This document shows positions 41,540 to 51,297 of a stretch of 64,000 nt of DNA, one piece after another; the stretch's first letter is position 1, and each line of letters starts with the position of its first letter. Under the pieces are notes generated by a model. The model was not told the DNA's origin. It saw only the letters and a list, made by a program, of their open reading frames with translations, and did no database searches. The DNA comes from Symsagittifera roscoffensis (Eukaryota > Xenacoelomorpha > Acoela > Convolutidae), in assembly GCF_963678635.1 (NCBI RefSeq), contig NC_087069.1, positions 1,548,948 through 1,612,947 on the forward strand. Reading direction: 5' to 3'. The translations under genes and the position numbers were made by a program.

Positions 41540-42118
41540 TCAGCATATACTTAAGTAATATTTCTTATGTAAGTATACTCGTATATTAGTATCAGAGAAG
41601 ATTACGTTTACAAGCGCGTACAATTCCCGAGGATGCAGTCGTCCTCTATTCGGATCGTACACTGGAAGCGAGAGCTCCTTCACGTCCATTTCAACGAGGA
41701 AGTATCTCAACCTCGTCAAGGACAAGACTAGGTTTTCTGGGTCCACGTGCCGCTTCTCCGTCGCCCTTGTCACCAAGAAGCATATGTATTTTCCCGGTAT
41801 CTGTGACGGAGGCAAGGCTGCTACGCCCCCTACTCCTGGTCTTTGCTTCCAAAGGATTTCTATGTTTTTATATTCTCTCGTAAAATCTGCCGCTAACGCT
41901 GTCCTAAAACTCATGTCTGCTGTTATTGCTATCGCACATGTTCTATTTGTGAGTATGAAATCACTATCTGTTAATATTATGCTAGTTGAATATTCGTTTG
42001 GTAAGTTAAAACATGACTCATCTACCCTCCCTATGTTAGGTTTCTTTGGTTCTTCGCCTGTTTCTGCTTCTAAGTCTCCTGTCTCTCTTGCTATTCTTAA
42101 TTTTTTACGATTAAGTTT
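41540..42118 (-). CDS. Macro domain (TARG1/OARD1-like) at the C-end of pol
   Basis: An open frame of about 190 codons after integrase. From about codon 45 it follows the macro-domain plan of the ADP-ribosyl-hydrolase class: a buried strand CAIAITADM, a FRTALAADFTREY helix (family: GIA..F), PGVGGVAAL, a YICFLVTRAT strand (family LVTK), a DPENLVLSLTRLR helix, a KELSLPVYDPNRGRL loop in place of the usual P-x-I-GCGLD loop, an ELYALVNVIF helix and an IRVYLHK strand. The catalytic GCGLD region is replaced by YDPNRGRL and the first glycine loop is altered, so hydrolase activity is doubtful while nucleotide or ADP-ribose binding is possible. It lies in the same direction as pol, separated from the preceding segment by a likely frameshift near 42.12 kb. 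In a full element it would be the last domain of the polyprotein. Confidence 0.6.
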   Translation of the reverse strand, partial: KLNRKKLRIARETGDLEAETGEEPKKPNIGRVDESCFNLPNEYSTSIILTDSDFILTNRTCAIAITADMSFRTALAADFTREYKNIEILWKQRPGVGGVAALPPSQIPGKYICFLVTRATEKRHVDPENLVLSLTRLRYFLVEMDVKELSLPVYDPNRGRLHPRELYALVNVIFSDTNIRVYLHKKYYLSIC

Positions 42119-42134
42119 TCAGTGTGGGTAAGTC

Positions 42135-42951
42135 CTACCCCCATTCCCGGACAAAAATATCCATCGATCGCATACCGGATATCAAGTCGAGGTTGGAAGC
42201 CGGAATGAGTAGTTGCCCTTCCTGGGCAGCCCAGGAAGGATCATATCGTTCGGTTTTCATGTGTTTCATGCTTTCACGATCTACATCTTGAATCGTGACA
42301 CTGGTCTCTTTAGGGTCTGATGACATTTCGTTCAGCCACTCCAAGACTCGCAGATTTGTGAGATCTTCTTCATAGGACTCCAGTTGCTCCTCGTCGAGTT
42401 CTACTTTCTACGAATTTCTACCTGTCCTCGATCCATTCCTGGTCGTGATCATCTACTATGTCGATGTCTTGTGAGACTGTTATGCCTTCTAGACCCACCA
42501 TTTCTTCCACTATCTTTTTCAGATCTATCCTGTCTATTACAAAGTCGTCACCGTAAGGGTTATTTTTCTTTTTGGGTCTTGTCCCGTCGCCCTGTCGAGT
42601 CTGTATCGTGAACGGGAGATCTGGTTCCAAATTTTCGGGAACCTCCATCTGTTCGGGATCCTGCCAATCTTCCTCTGCGTAGGGTAAGGTTTCATCATCC
42701 GCTTCGATCTTCTCGTTTAGATCCAGGTCAAGTAGTGTATTTGTTCCTTCCTCTACGACTTCCTTTCCATCTTTCTTCTCCCTGGTGCCCTTCTCGTTGA
42801 CCTCACAAGCAGGATCCATCATCAGATAGTCCCCTTCTTCCATGTCTGCGGGTATACACCAGTCTTTTGTCGATGGATTGTGTGGCTTAATGTTCTCGTA
42901 GTGGGCGGCTCGGCCAGTACTCAGTCTATAAACATGAAGGGTCCCCTCCAC
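42135..42951 (-). pseudogene. E2 integrase C-terminal region and acidic spacer
   Basis: The 42951-42418 frame begins with LHVYRLSTGRAAHYENIKPHN, the small beta-barrel end typical of gypsy integrases (V...TG...H...LKPH). It continues into a strongly acidic region (EEGDYLMMDP, DLDLNEKIEADDE). A stop at about 42418 and a new frame (42344-42135) lead toward the macro domain. G1 has the same segment but stops at NEVV. Confidence 0.65.
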
Positions 42952-42955
42952 TTTT

Positions 42956-43680
42956 TTAGGAGCTTTTTCGTCCCTCTCGGTGGTATAATTGAACTACCCA
43001 TACGTAGTGCCCCACCGAATAAGCTTTTGCACCAGCTGCTTTCTTGTCGAATTTTTTCCTTTGCCTTGCCTGTGCTTGCTGAGTATTTCGTCTACATAAT
43101 TCTTTCAACTCCTGTTGACGTCTGATCACATCCCTCACATAGACCTGTGGACACGTTTTCTTTCCCTCATACTCTGGGTAGAAAAAGATCAAGGGTAAAG
43201 ATTTCTCGTGTCCGGTCAGCATCATGTGTGGACTCACCCCGGTGGTGGAGTGTTGCGTGCTGTTGTAGGCTCCCATCACCTGTGGAAGGTATCTGTCCCA
43301 ATCGGTCATGTACCTGAAACAATATACCCTCAGCATCGACACTAACGTTCGATTCTGCCTTTTCACTAAGCCATTCGTCTGGTGATGGTATGTCGTGGAG
43401 TGAGCTTGAGCACCCTGTGAGCGTCTCATAAGCTCTTTCGTAAGCTCTCCTACGAAAGCTGTTCCATTATCCGATTGAAACGTCATCGGAAACCATGTTT
43501 CGCTATCCACGCATTGATCAGGTGGTCGCATGTTTCTTCCGCCGAGGCAGTTATGCAGGGCACGGCCTCTGCATACTTCGTGAAGTGATCTATAATGACC
43601 AGGACTTGGTTATAACCGCTTTCTGTCGTGCATATCTTTTGGTAATCTATCTGGACCACCTCGTTGAATTAAGACGACTC
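42956..43680 (-). pseudogene. E2 integrase catalytic core, Glu to Lys
   Basis: The minus strand reads QIDYQK (first Asp) upstream of the main frame and FQSDNGTAFVG (second Asp) within 43531-42956. The catalytic Glu block reads GLVKRQN where G1 has GLVERQN, so the third acidic residue is lost. The zinc-binding domain is missing: the linker joins directly to the core near 43.67 kb, a deletion of several hundred bases compared with G1. Confidence 0.8.
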
Positions 43681-44721
43681 GATCAGGTTACTTGTCATGC
43701 GGTCATTTCTCTGCGCCCTTAGTAGGTCCGAGAGTCTGTATCTCGCCTTCAAATATGTCTTCATGACCCTCATCTGACTATTCATCTCATTGGGCTGGTG
43801 TGTGTCTTCTTCCATCTTAACGCACCAAATCTTCGCCAACGGCTGTGTTTCTTGTTTGAACGGCTGAAGATCAGTCCTGACTACCTCTTTTTGCATCAGC
43901 AGACTTATCGACCGCTTCGATACCGCTAGTGTTTGCAAATCATCCGCTGCGTTGTCAAAGACTCTTTCGCTTGGTATGAGGTAGCGATCACTGTCAGGGT
44001 CCTGGTACACTTCTCTATCCAGATCCCTTGCATGAGTTTCCACTAGCAGTGTGTGGATCGCTAGTTCTGACAGTTCTGATCCCGAGCTCGAGTTTCTGTC
44101 TGAGTATGTGTCAATACCTGAGTTCCTGGAACTGTCATCTATTGAAGAGTCTGTGATGGAGTCTGCACCCTCCGTCAGATCAGGTCCGTGCCTTCTTCGC
44201 ATCCATCTGAACTTCTCGGATAAAACCTTGTTCCCCAGGTCCTGTCTCTTGTCAGGAACTTTTTCATCTATCTCAGACTCCCCGGACAAACTTTCTTGTC
44301 CCGGGTATTGATCTTGAACTCGCCGGTTTTTCTCAACGTTTGTCTCCCCGGACAAACAATCTTGCAACAGTTTTCGTTCAACCTTCTCACTTTCTCTATC
44401 CTGGTCCTTAAAGGTAGCGGTTTTCTTTTGTGTATCATTCTTCTGTTCTTTCCGACCGTATGAAGTACTTGTTAAGACCTCGTGGGGCATTGAGGATACA
44501 ATTTGCTGAAATATTGACCTACAATTCCTCTCGTTGTCTTTGTGTTGTCGTATTGACGGTATGATCTTCACCTTGTCACTTACTGTCAGTGATGCCATGG
44601 CTGCAGCCCACTCGGGATCATCTCTGGTCACTTCTCTCTCCAGCAATCCACCCAGCATCCGCATCACTCGCGGTGTGACCTGTACCGTTTTATCCAATAA
44701 TGAGAGGCTGTTTATGTTCAT
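43669..44721 (-). pseudogene. E2 acidic linker between RNase H and integrase
   Basis: 350 codons rich in Ser, Asp, Glu, Lys and Arg, with repeated LSGE motifs (CLSGET, SLSGES) and an acidic Ser-rich patch (SITDSSIDDSSRNSG). It ends KTYLKARYRLSDLLRAQRND, which in G1 precedes the integrase zinc domain. The frame is open, more intact than its neighbours, and conserved in position in three copies. Confidence 0.65.
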
Positions 44722-44748
44722 GCGAGAGAGTTCCTGCTGGACCAGGTA

Positions 44749-45447
44749 TCAGCGCAGCAACAGATCCAAGGGCACCGTGTCCCTCTTGGATAGGATTTTT
44801 ATCTCGGCTGCTTTCTCGACAGGTAACTCAGGATGTCCTGGAATTGGATGTCCAGACTTGTCCAACCATCTCGTTAAGGGAAGCGCTTCATATGTTTCTT
44901 TGTCCAGAATCGAGAATTCTTCCTTTATTTCTGCCTGGTTGGCTTGCTTCTGTTCCAATCTTTCATTGAACTCAGTTTTCTTGCTGAGGCTGTCAGCATT
45001 CTGGTGTTTAACACGCATCCTGTACTCGATTATCATGTGGTAGCCATCCAATCTTACTATCCATCTACCAATATAGCTCTGATCCATCGAGTAGGTTTTC
45101 AACCAGGATAACGCTCTGTTATCCACGCGTAACTTGGAGGGAGCGCTCCCCAAGTATGCGCGGTACTTTTCCACGGATGTGACTACTGCAAACATTTCTG
45201 CTTTTGGTGCACCATATTTCAACTCGGTGTCAATCAAGACCTTGCTGCCATATGCAATGGGACGGAGAACCGTTCTTCCATTCCATTCTTGCTCCTGATG
45301 CAATATTCCTGAGATGGCTCCTACCGATGAGTCTGTGTCTAGAACATACATGCCCTTTTCTGTAGGCATGCCTAGCACGGACGCTTCGCACAGTTCCCGC
45401 TTTATGTTCTCGAAGGCAACTTGTGCTTCATCGTTCCATTCGAACAT
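44749..45447 (-). pseudogene. E2 RNase H domain
   Basis: 232 codons. MYVLDTDSSVGAISGIL gives the first catalytic Asp, LKYGAPKAEMFAV the Glu helix and RVDNRALSWL a further Asp. The end block is HQNADSLSKK. This is the RNase H that degrades the RNA strand during reverse transcription. It is the least damaged RNase H of the three gypsy copies, but it is separated from RT by a frameshift and a stop near 45.45-45.51 kb. Confidence 0.85.
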
Positions 45448-45511
45448 CTTTCATTTGTTGCTCATCAGCCTCTGCATTGGATACACCTTGTCTGCATATC
45501 CTTTAATGAAA

Positions 45512-46483
45512 TCACGGTAATAGCTGGCAAACCCTAGGAATCTCATTAGCTGTGTGTCCGTTCTCGGAGTCTTCCATGTCAACACAGCCTCTACTGCTTC
45601 CGGGTCCGGCCTCACACCAATGCCTGTCTACCATTCTTCCCAGGTACTTTATCGAATCCCTGAGGATTTCACTTTTTGATGGTTTGCACTTCAAGCCTGC
45701 TCTTTTCATGCATCCAAAGACATCATCGAGCTGATCAATGTGGTCTTCCAGGGTCGGTGTCGCTATGACTACGTCATCCACGTAACACATCACAAGATTC
45801 CCGTACTTCTTGGTCACTCTCGTCAAAGCCTGAGCCATCAGTCTTTGAAGAGTGGCCGTTGCATTGCACAAGCCGAAGGGCATCCTCTTCCACTGGTACA
45901 ACCCCAATTCGCACGCGAATCCGGTCTTTTCTCTATCCTTTTTCCGCAAAGGGACCTGCCAGACGGCAGAACCCAAGTCCAATGTTGTGAAGAACTTGGC
46001 ATCACCAAGTTTGGAGAGGCTCTCGTTTATTCGCGGTATCGGGTACGCATCGTTTATCGTCACCGCGTTCAAATAGCAAAAGTCGCAACAAAACCTTAGC
46101 TGCTCCCTTTCTTTTTCGCCATTACCACCCCGCAAGCCCACGGCGATTTCGAGGGTTCTATCATGTCGTAATCGAGCAGCATTTCGATTTCCGCTCGGCA
46201 CGCTTCCGACTTATGTGGCGTCATTCGTCTCGCGCCTTCTCTGTGGGGAACGGCGCCCTCTTCAAGTTCATTTTCGTGTTCGACGAAAATACAGCAACCG
46301 ATATCCGCCTTATGTTTTGAAATTAAATCTGCGTTCCGATTTAAAACGTCCCGCAGTAATTCGAAATCTCCCTCACCTATTTTCCATTTTAAGTGTTCTA
46401 TCTCTGGCAAAACAGGTTTGTCAGATTCTAATTGATATGAAGAGGGGTGTCTTTGCTTATCTTCTCACCACACCAAATTTGTC
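45512..46483 (-). pseudogene. E2 reverse transcriptase, YVDD intact
   Basis: The 46410-46096 frame (starting at PEIEHLK) has the pre-RT segment with the EMLLDYDMIEPSKSPWA block, and the 46201-45512 frame has the RT core: LRFCCDFCYLNAVT, YPIPRINE, FFTTLDLGSAVWQVPL, WKRMPFGLCNA and the palm box CYVDDVVIATPTLEDH. Both catalytic Asp residues are kept, unlike YVND in G1 and H1. A frameshift between the two frames and one near 45.6 kb (after IKYLGRMVD) break the enzyme. Confidence 0.85.
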
Positions 46484-46549
46484 CCTGGTTCCAGTCTCTC
46501 TTTCGGCGTATGCCTCATTCTCCTGGGTCGAACTATTAAGGCTGCCTCG

Positions 46550-46555
<6 letters not shown>
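46484..46555. repeat. 72-bp direct repeat, left of LINE
   Basis: Identical to 48927-48998 by eye (starts CCTGGTTCCAGTC, ends CTCGAGATCT). The two copies flank the LINE exactly, which fits an unusually long target-site duplication. Confidence 0.85.
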
Positions 46556-46592
<37 letters not shown>

Positions 46593-48926
46593 GGGTATTC
46601 ACCCTGTTAGGGTCCCCCATGTCGCTTTCTACAGCTCCTGGTCATATGTCTCACTAGGTTGGTTGCTGATACCAATTTGTTGCACATTGGACATTGCATT
46701 GTTGCCGGGACGTACTTGGTTGGGCTTGTTGTTCCTCGACATTTCTTCTCGTGATTCTTCAGGTTTGTTTTCGTTGGGAATTTGGCGTGGCATTTGTTGC
46801 ACGTATGTTCTGCGTTCTCTCTGTGCATTCTTCTTATATGCACTGCCCGACCAGCTCTAGATTTGCAGACTTTTTCGCATTGGCTACACCCGAGATTGAC
46901 GCTTTCCTCTCTTTGTGAGCGTTTTATTATGCCTCCTTCCCATCCATTCTCTTGGGATTCCTCCCATCTTTCCAGATGTGTCATTCTGTTCTTTATAATT
47001 GTTTTCCATTGCTTTCTGTCTTTTGCCATCTCTTCGATATCTAGTTGGTCAATTCCTGCTTCGCACATCAATTTGATCCATTGTCTGGGAGTACAATGGT
47101 AATTCGCTCTCGGTTTTTCAGTTTCTTCTAACTTGCTTAACCAACCAAAAGTTACGTGCTTCACTCTTCTGTCGTCGGGCATACGTATCATATGTCCTAG
47201 GCGTTCCATACTCCGTTTTTCGATTTTACTTCTGACTGATTTTATTCTGAGTTCTTTCCTTACATTCCAACTGTTTTTGTGTTTTTGTTCCATTTCCTTC
47301 AGCGGTGGTTGGGTTTTTGAACTCCAAACATAACGGTAACATTGGTCTACCTTCCTTTGGATTCTGTTTATTTCTGACACATTCCAGGTCCGTACTTGGC
47401 AGTTGTACAACATGGTGCTTTCTACTACTGCCTCAACTACACGCGCTTGCGTTCTTTTAATTAACCTTGAGTTTTTGAGGCGTCTTTTGACCTTTGTCCA
47501 AGCTCCCATCCCGCGTTGTAATCGTACTTTTGTGTCTTCAGCTTCTCCCAGCCAAAGGCCCAAGAATCTGGTTCCTGCCGCACTGGTTTTACCAAGAGTT
47601 ATGTTTTCCTCTTTAGAATCGTTTGTCTTTTCCTCGAAGAGGCCCATTACTTTTTTGGTGGTGTCTCTTGCGACATTCATACTTTCCTTATTACTCAAGA
47701 TAGTATTGTCATCAGCGAACAAGGCGTATTTGAGGTCTATATGCTTCGCTTCAGCATTTTGTTTGTCTCTCCTTTGTGTCATGCAGGTGTTTCCAGGTAC
47801 GTAAGTGATTCTTATTCCATTGTCTTCCCTTTGTTTTTCTGCTGCTCTTATTGTGATCTGATAAAATATGTTGAAAAGCATTGGGGAAGAAGGACATCCC
47901 TCCCTCAATCCTCTTTGAGGTATCCATTCGGAGCTAACTTCCTTATTACCTTTCACTTTGTAAGAAGTTACTTCGTAAAGTTCCTTTAATCTTCCTAGGA
48001 AATTATCTTCGAACCCATAGCTTTCCAGTATTTTCCACAATATTGGTCGATTGATTCTTGGATAAGCTTTTCTCAGAACTAATAGGCACGCTCGGTCTCT
48101 ATTCAGACTTTGTGATTCGCATATCCTTCGGTTATCTTCCTGTAGTCTGACCATTATTTGTGTGGTGTCGGCCGTAGATCTGTGTTGTCTGAAACCATCT
48201 TGATTATCATCTAGGGCGCCAAATTCCTCGCCCAAATCCCGGAGTCGTGTTGTTAAAATTCTAGCGAGAATTCGGCTCACCATGGATAACAGGCATACAC
48301 CGCGGAAATTATCGGGGTTGTCCTTCGCTCCTTTCTTGTGCAGAGGAATAATGATTCCCACTTTGACTATATCATCTCAATATTCCGCTGATGTTGTGAA
48401 CATGGTTTGTATCACTTTTACTATTCTCTTTTGGAATTCTATTGGAGCTGACTTAAGGTAGATCATTCGGATGTCGTCCTCGCTCGGTGCTTTTTCCTTA
48501 ACCTTCGCCCACTCTTTGATAATTTCTTCTTCTGAAGGCATTGTACTGCACTCCTTGGCCTTTTGACGTCCCTCTGGTGTCGTTTGAGCGAACTCTCGTA
48601 TGAGCCTCCTCGACTGGATCTTCTTTGTCAGTCCATTTTCTTCGCGTTTTTCTTGCACTTTCTGGAAGTGTCGCTTAAAAGTTTCCGCTGGGATTACTGT
48701 TGCTTTTGAATTAGGTACTGCGTAATCTCTAAGTCCTAGCTGCTTGAGGATGCTGTACATCTCCCCGATATCTTGCCTACGCATAGCTTCCTCGCATTTG
48801 ACTAAGAGAGCTTCCCACCATTCTGTTTCCCACTCTCTGAGTCTCTGTTTATACTCTTTTCGTACTGTTTTAAGCTCTTCCCTTGCATTGTACCTTTGCG
48901 CCTCGTTTGTTGCCTCGTTCCGTTTA
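46556..48926 (-). mobile_element. 5'-truncated RTE-like LINE inserted in E2
   Basis: 2,371 bases between the two 72-bp repeats, coding on the minus strand. Its 3' end is a (GA)n tail (plus-strand CT repeat, about 46556-46588), as in LINEs that end in simple repeats. The endonuclease domain is absent, so it is 5' truncated, as target-primed insertion often produces. It interrupts the E2 polyprotein. Confidence 0.8.
46607..48926 (-). pseudogene. LINE reverse transcriptase with C-terminal C2H2 fingers
   Basis: The frame runs from the 5' truncation to a stop at 46607 with one in-frame TGA near 48378 (where relatives have W before DDI). The order is a helical linker, then RT blocks VGIIIPLHKKG, FRGVCLLS, DDNQDGFRQHRST, LREGCPSSPMLFNI and the catalytic FADDNTIL, thumb, and then a GHMIRMPDDR region typical of RTE/Jockey-type LINEs. 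The last 90 residues carry two clear C2H2 zinc fingers (C-x2-C...H-x4-H; C-x2-C...H-x4-C) and a third CPMC...H-x4-C motif. Apart from truncation and one stop the protein is well preserved, so the insertion is fairly young. Confidence 0.8.
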
Positions 48927-48998
48927 CCTGGTTCCAGTCTCTCTTTCGGCGTATGCCTCATTCTCCTGGGTCGAACTATTAAGGCTGCCTCGAGATCT
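48927..48998. repeat. 72-bp direct repeat, right of LINE
   Basis: Partner of 46484-46555. It lies inside the E2 gag reading frame and is followed by E2 sequence that differs from the LINE side. Confidence 0.85.
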
Positions 48999-49583
48999 AT
49001 AGTCAACTTGCTCTTCATCGTCCTCTTCTTCCTCCTGGGATTCACTTTCATCGCCTGTACCCGCTCCCATGGTAAATGGAAAGATGTTTCCAAAAGTGTT
49101 CTTCACTCTTTCCGAAAACGATGCGGACGTTGCCTGTTTCTCCGTCACGCCTGCCATCATAGTGTTGTCTGTGGGAGATCTTCTAGTTGCCACGGTTTCT
49201 GTAGAGATGTCGGACAGTTCCGACATCTCCTCTCGGTTCAATGTTCCGGATGAAGTGGCAAAATCTTGGCCTTGATCTACCAGGGTAGATTCACTCGCTA
49301 GCCTTCTGTTTCCTCTCCCTTCCGGTCCATGCATTTCTTGGTTCTCTTGCGTGACCTGGTCCGGATGGACCTCCACCTCTAGCATTGCCTTTTGCTCTTC
49401 TGCAGACTTTTGACTCCTGGTTTCAACCATTTTGTCTGAAACCGTCTCCCCTTTGTCGGTCCGGGTTCGTGTTATCCTTTCCACAAAAGGGTCGTTCATC
49501 GTTTTTCTTTGCTTCTCTGGTATGAATTTCCTAGAGCTTTCACTTAGTTTAGGTATCCTTGACTTGTCTGGACTCATTTCCAA
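48927..49583 (-). pseudogene. E2 gag N-terminal remnant
   Basis: About 219 codons starting MEMSPDKSRIPK, hydrophilic and rich in E, S, T and R, with an acidic tract (ESQEEEEDDEEQ). No folded domain is recognised. Position after the leader and before pol marks it as the start of gag. The capsid, zinc knuckle and protease that G1 and H1 retain are absent here; the frame passes straight to the pre-RT segment across the LINE site, so an internal deletion is present. Confidence 0.55.
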
Positions 49584-50370
49584 ATTATCACTTTTTACTG
49601 CCTATACACTCAGTTCGATTGCTAGTGTCCTTCTAGTCTGACTATTGATAATAATAACACAACACAATAAATTTCAAAAGATTCTATTAAATAGTGACCA
49701 CGAGTCCTTGTATGTTACCAGTGTACAGCGTGTATACAATTTATTCACAATAATCGATTATCGGTCATAAGATTTGAGAAGTAGCACAGTTTTATGATGT
49801 CAGTCAATTTAAAAGATAGTGTTCTCCTACCCAATCAAGCACAAATACTATTGATTTAAAATCAAAAATAACAAAATAAGAATATTTCTATGAAAAACGT
49901 ATGTTTATTGTACTTTTAGTTGGTCGCAGTATAATAGTCGAACTTGTATTTTAAAGAAAGAGCTTTCCGTGCTTGGTGCTGCACCAAACAGACAAAACTT
50001 GATGGCAGTAATTTTCTCAAGTGGGCGCCAATTGCACCCACTGAGTCCTCTGTTACCTATCTGCCTTCGGACTGCCCGAGCTTGACCTACTAAAATCCTC
50101 AGGGCACTCACTTTTCTCAAAACCGTTTTGGATTTCAATCTACACCAATGAGTTACACACTTTTTTTTATTTAGACCTAGTGTCGCGAATATCCGAGTTT
50201 GGACCTGTTTTGTTTTGTTCTGGTCTTTTTTGAAAGGCAAGTTACCAGTGCAGTCACTGGTTCCTAGCCTGTCTCTTAATAACCTAATACCCCTCACTAT
50301 TATCTTTTCTTCTGTTTACCTAAGTTCTTTACTAAAAATAATACCCCCCCCCGTGTTGACAAAAAACAGT

Positions 50371-50670
50371 ACCCCTCCGGATTGGTAAAAATATGACCCT
50401 TCCGGATTGGCAAAATTGAGACCCCTCCGGATTGGAACCCCTCTGGGTTAGCAAATGTAAGACACCTCCGGATTGGGACCCCTCCGAATTAGAAAAAATT
50501 TGGATCCTCCGGATTGGGACCCCTCCGGTTTTGTGAAAATAGCTTTTCGGAGATTTCCTCGATTTTCAACCCTTACCCCTCCGGATACGTTCTCCGATGC
50601 TATTATGCTGCTTGAATCAACTAGTATGTGGGTCTGTAGGTATGTGGTCCTTCCCTAGACCCTTCCGGAT
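50371..50670. repeat. Cluster of CCCCTCCGGATTGG-like motifs
   Basis: At least eight degenerate copies at irregular 15-80-base spacing, for example at 50373, 50398, 50423, 50465, 50480, 50506 and 50520. Single copies recur in LTRs (2418, 2741, 31275). They could be protein-binding sites or a decaying minisatellite. Confidence 0.6.
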
Positions 50671-51269
50671 TGAAGTTAAGTCTCTTATTTGAAAATTCAC
50701 ACCAACGGTGAAGGGTCTTATCGCTAGCCTAATTTCGGCTCGATTAAGGTTTTCTTGTGCCTTTAGCCTTCCCTTTTTGTCTAGAACAGCTTAAAACTAC
50801 TTTATTCAATCGTTATCACCTTTTGGTAGGGGTATAAGGGCTTCCCAACAACATAACTATCAACAACAAAAGGGGGGTTCGGATCACATCTTGTCTGGGG
50901 GGATTATTTCTACTGATTTTTTTTAAACTTTTTTACTGTTTTTGGTTTTTTTTCGGTTATTTTTTTAATGTTTTTTCTTCTTTTTGGGTAGTATACTAAT
51001 TTCTGTTTGGTTTCTTATATATCTTTAACGGTTTTTGGTCAAAGACCTCTCAAAAACGAGGGAATGGCCAATCCTCCCACCCTTCCTGGTTCATGAATTT
51101 TTGGTCTTAACTTGGTTAAAAAGCTATTCACGGTAATCCGGAAGGCTTCCGCATACCAAACTACTCTTCCACCCCGACTTTTCTGGCCTATTAATGGCGT
51201 TAATGTGAGCATCCGCTCGGCGCGGAGTGCTCGTTAACGGTTCTGCCGGTCATGGTGTTAAAAAAAATA

Positions 51270-51285
51270 GGACCAAGGAGCGCCA
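51270..51285 (-). promoter_or_regulatory. Candidate tRNA primer-binding site
   Basis: The minus strand reads TGGCGCTCCTTGGTCC starting 12 bases inside the 5' LTR end. TGG followed by sequence that could pair with a tRNA 3' end (…GGAGCGCCA) is the expected form. The tRNA species was not identified. The 12-base spacer is longer than usual. Confidence 0.5.
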
Positions 51286-51297
51286 TAAAAACATCTA

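Larger units (their letters stand above)
49584..51297 (-). other. E2 leader between 5' LTR and gag
   Basis: About 1.7 kb of non-coding leader with T-rich tracts (50930-51000), a GGATTGG motif cluster and one unassigned 130-codon open frame (49905-50297, minus, basic). Long leaders in LTR elements may carry packaging and translation signals. None was identified specifically. Confidence 0.55.

Noticed and set aside
49905-50297. 130-codon basic open frame in the E2 leader
   Set aside because: No recognised domain and no second copy in the window to test conservation; mentioned under the leader but not called as a gene.
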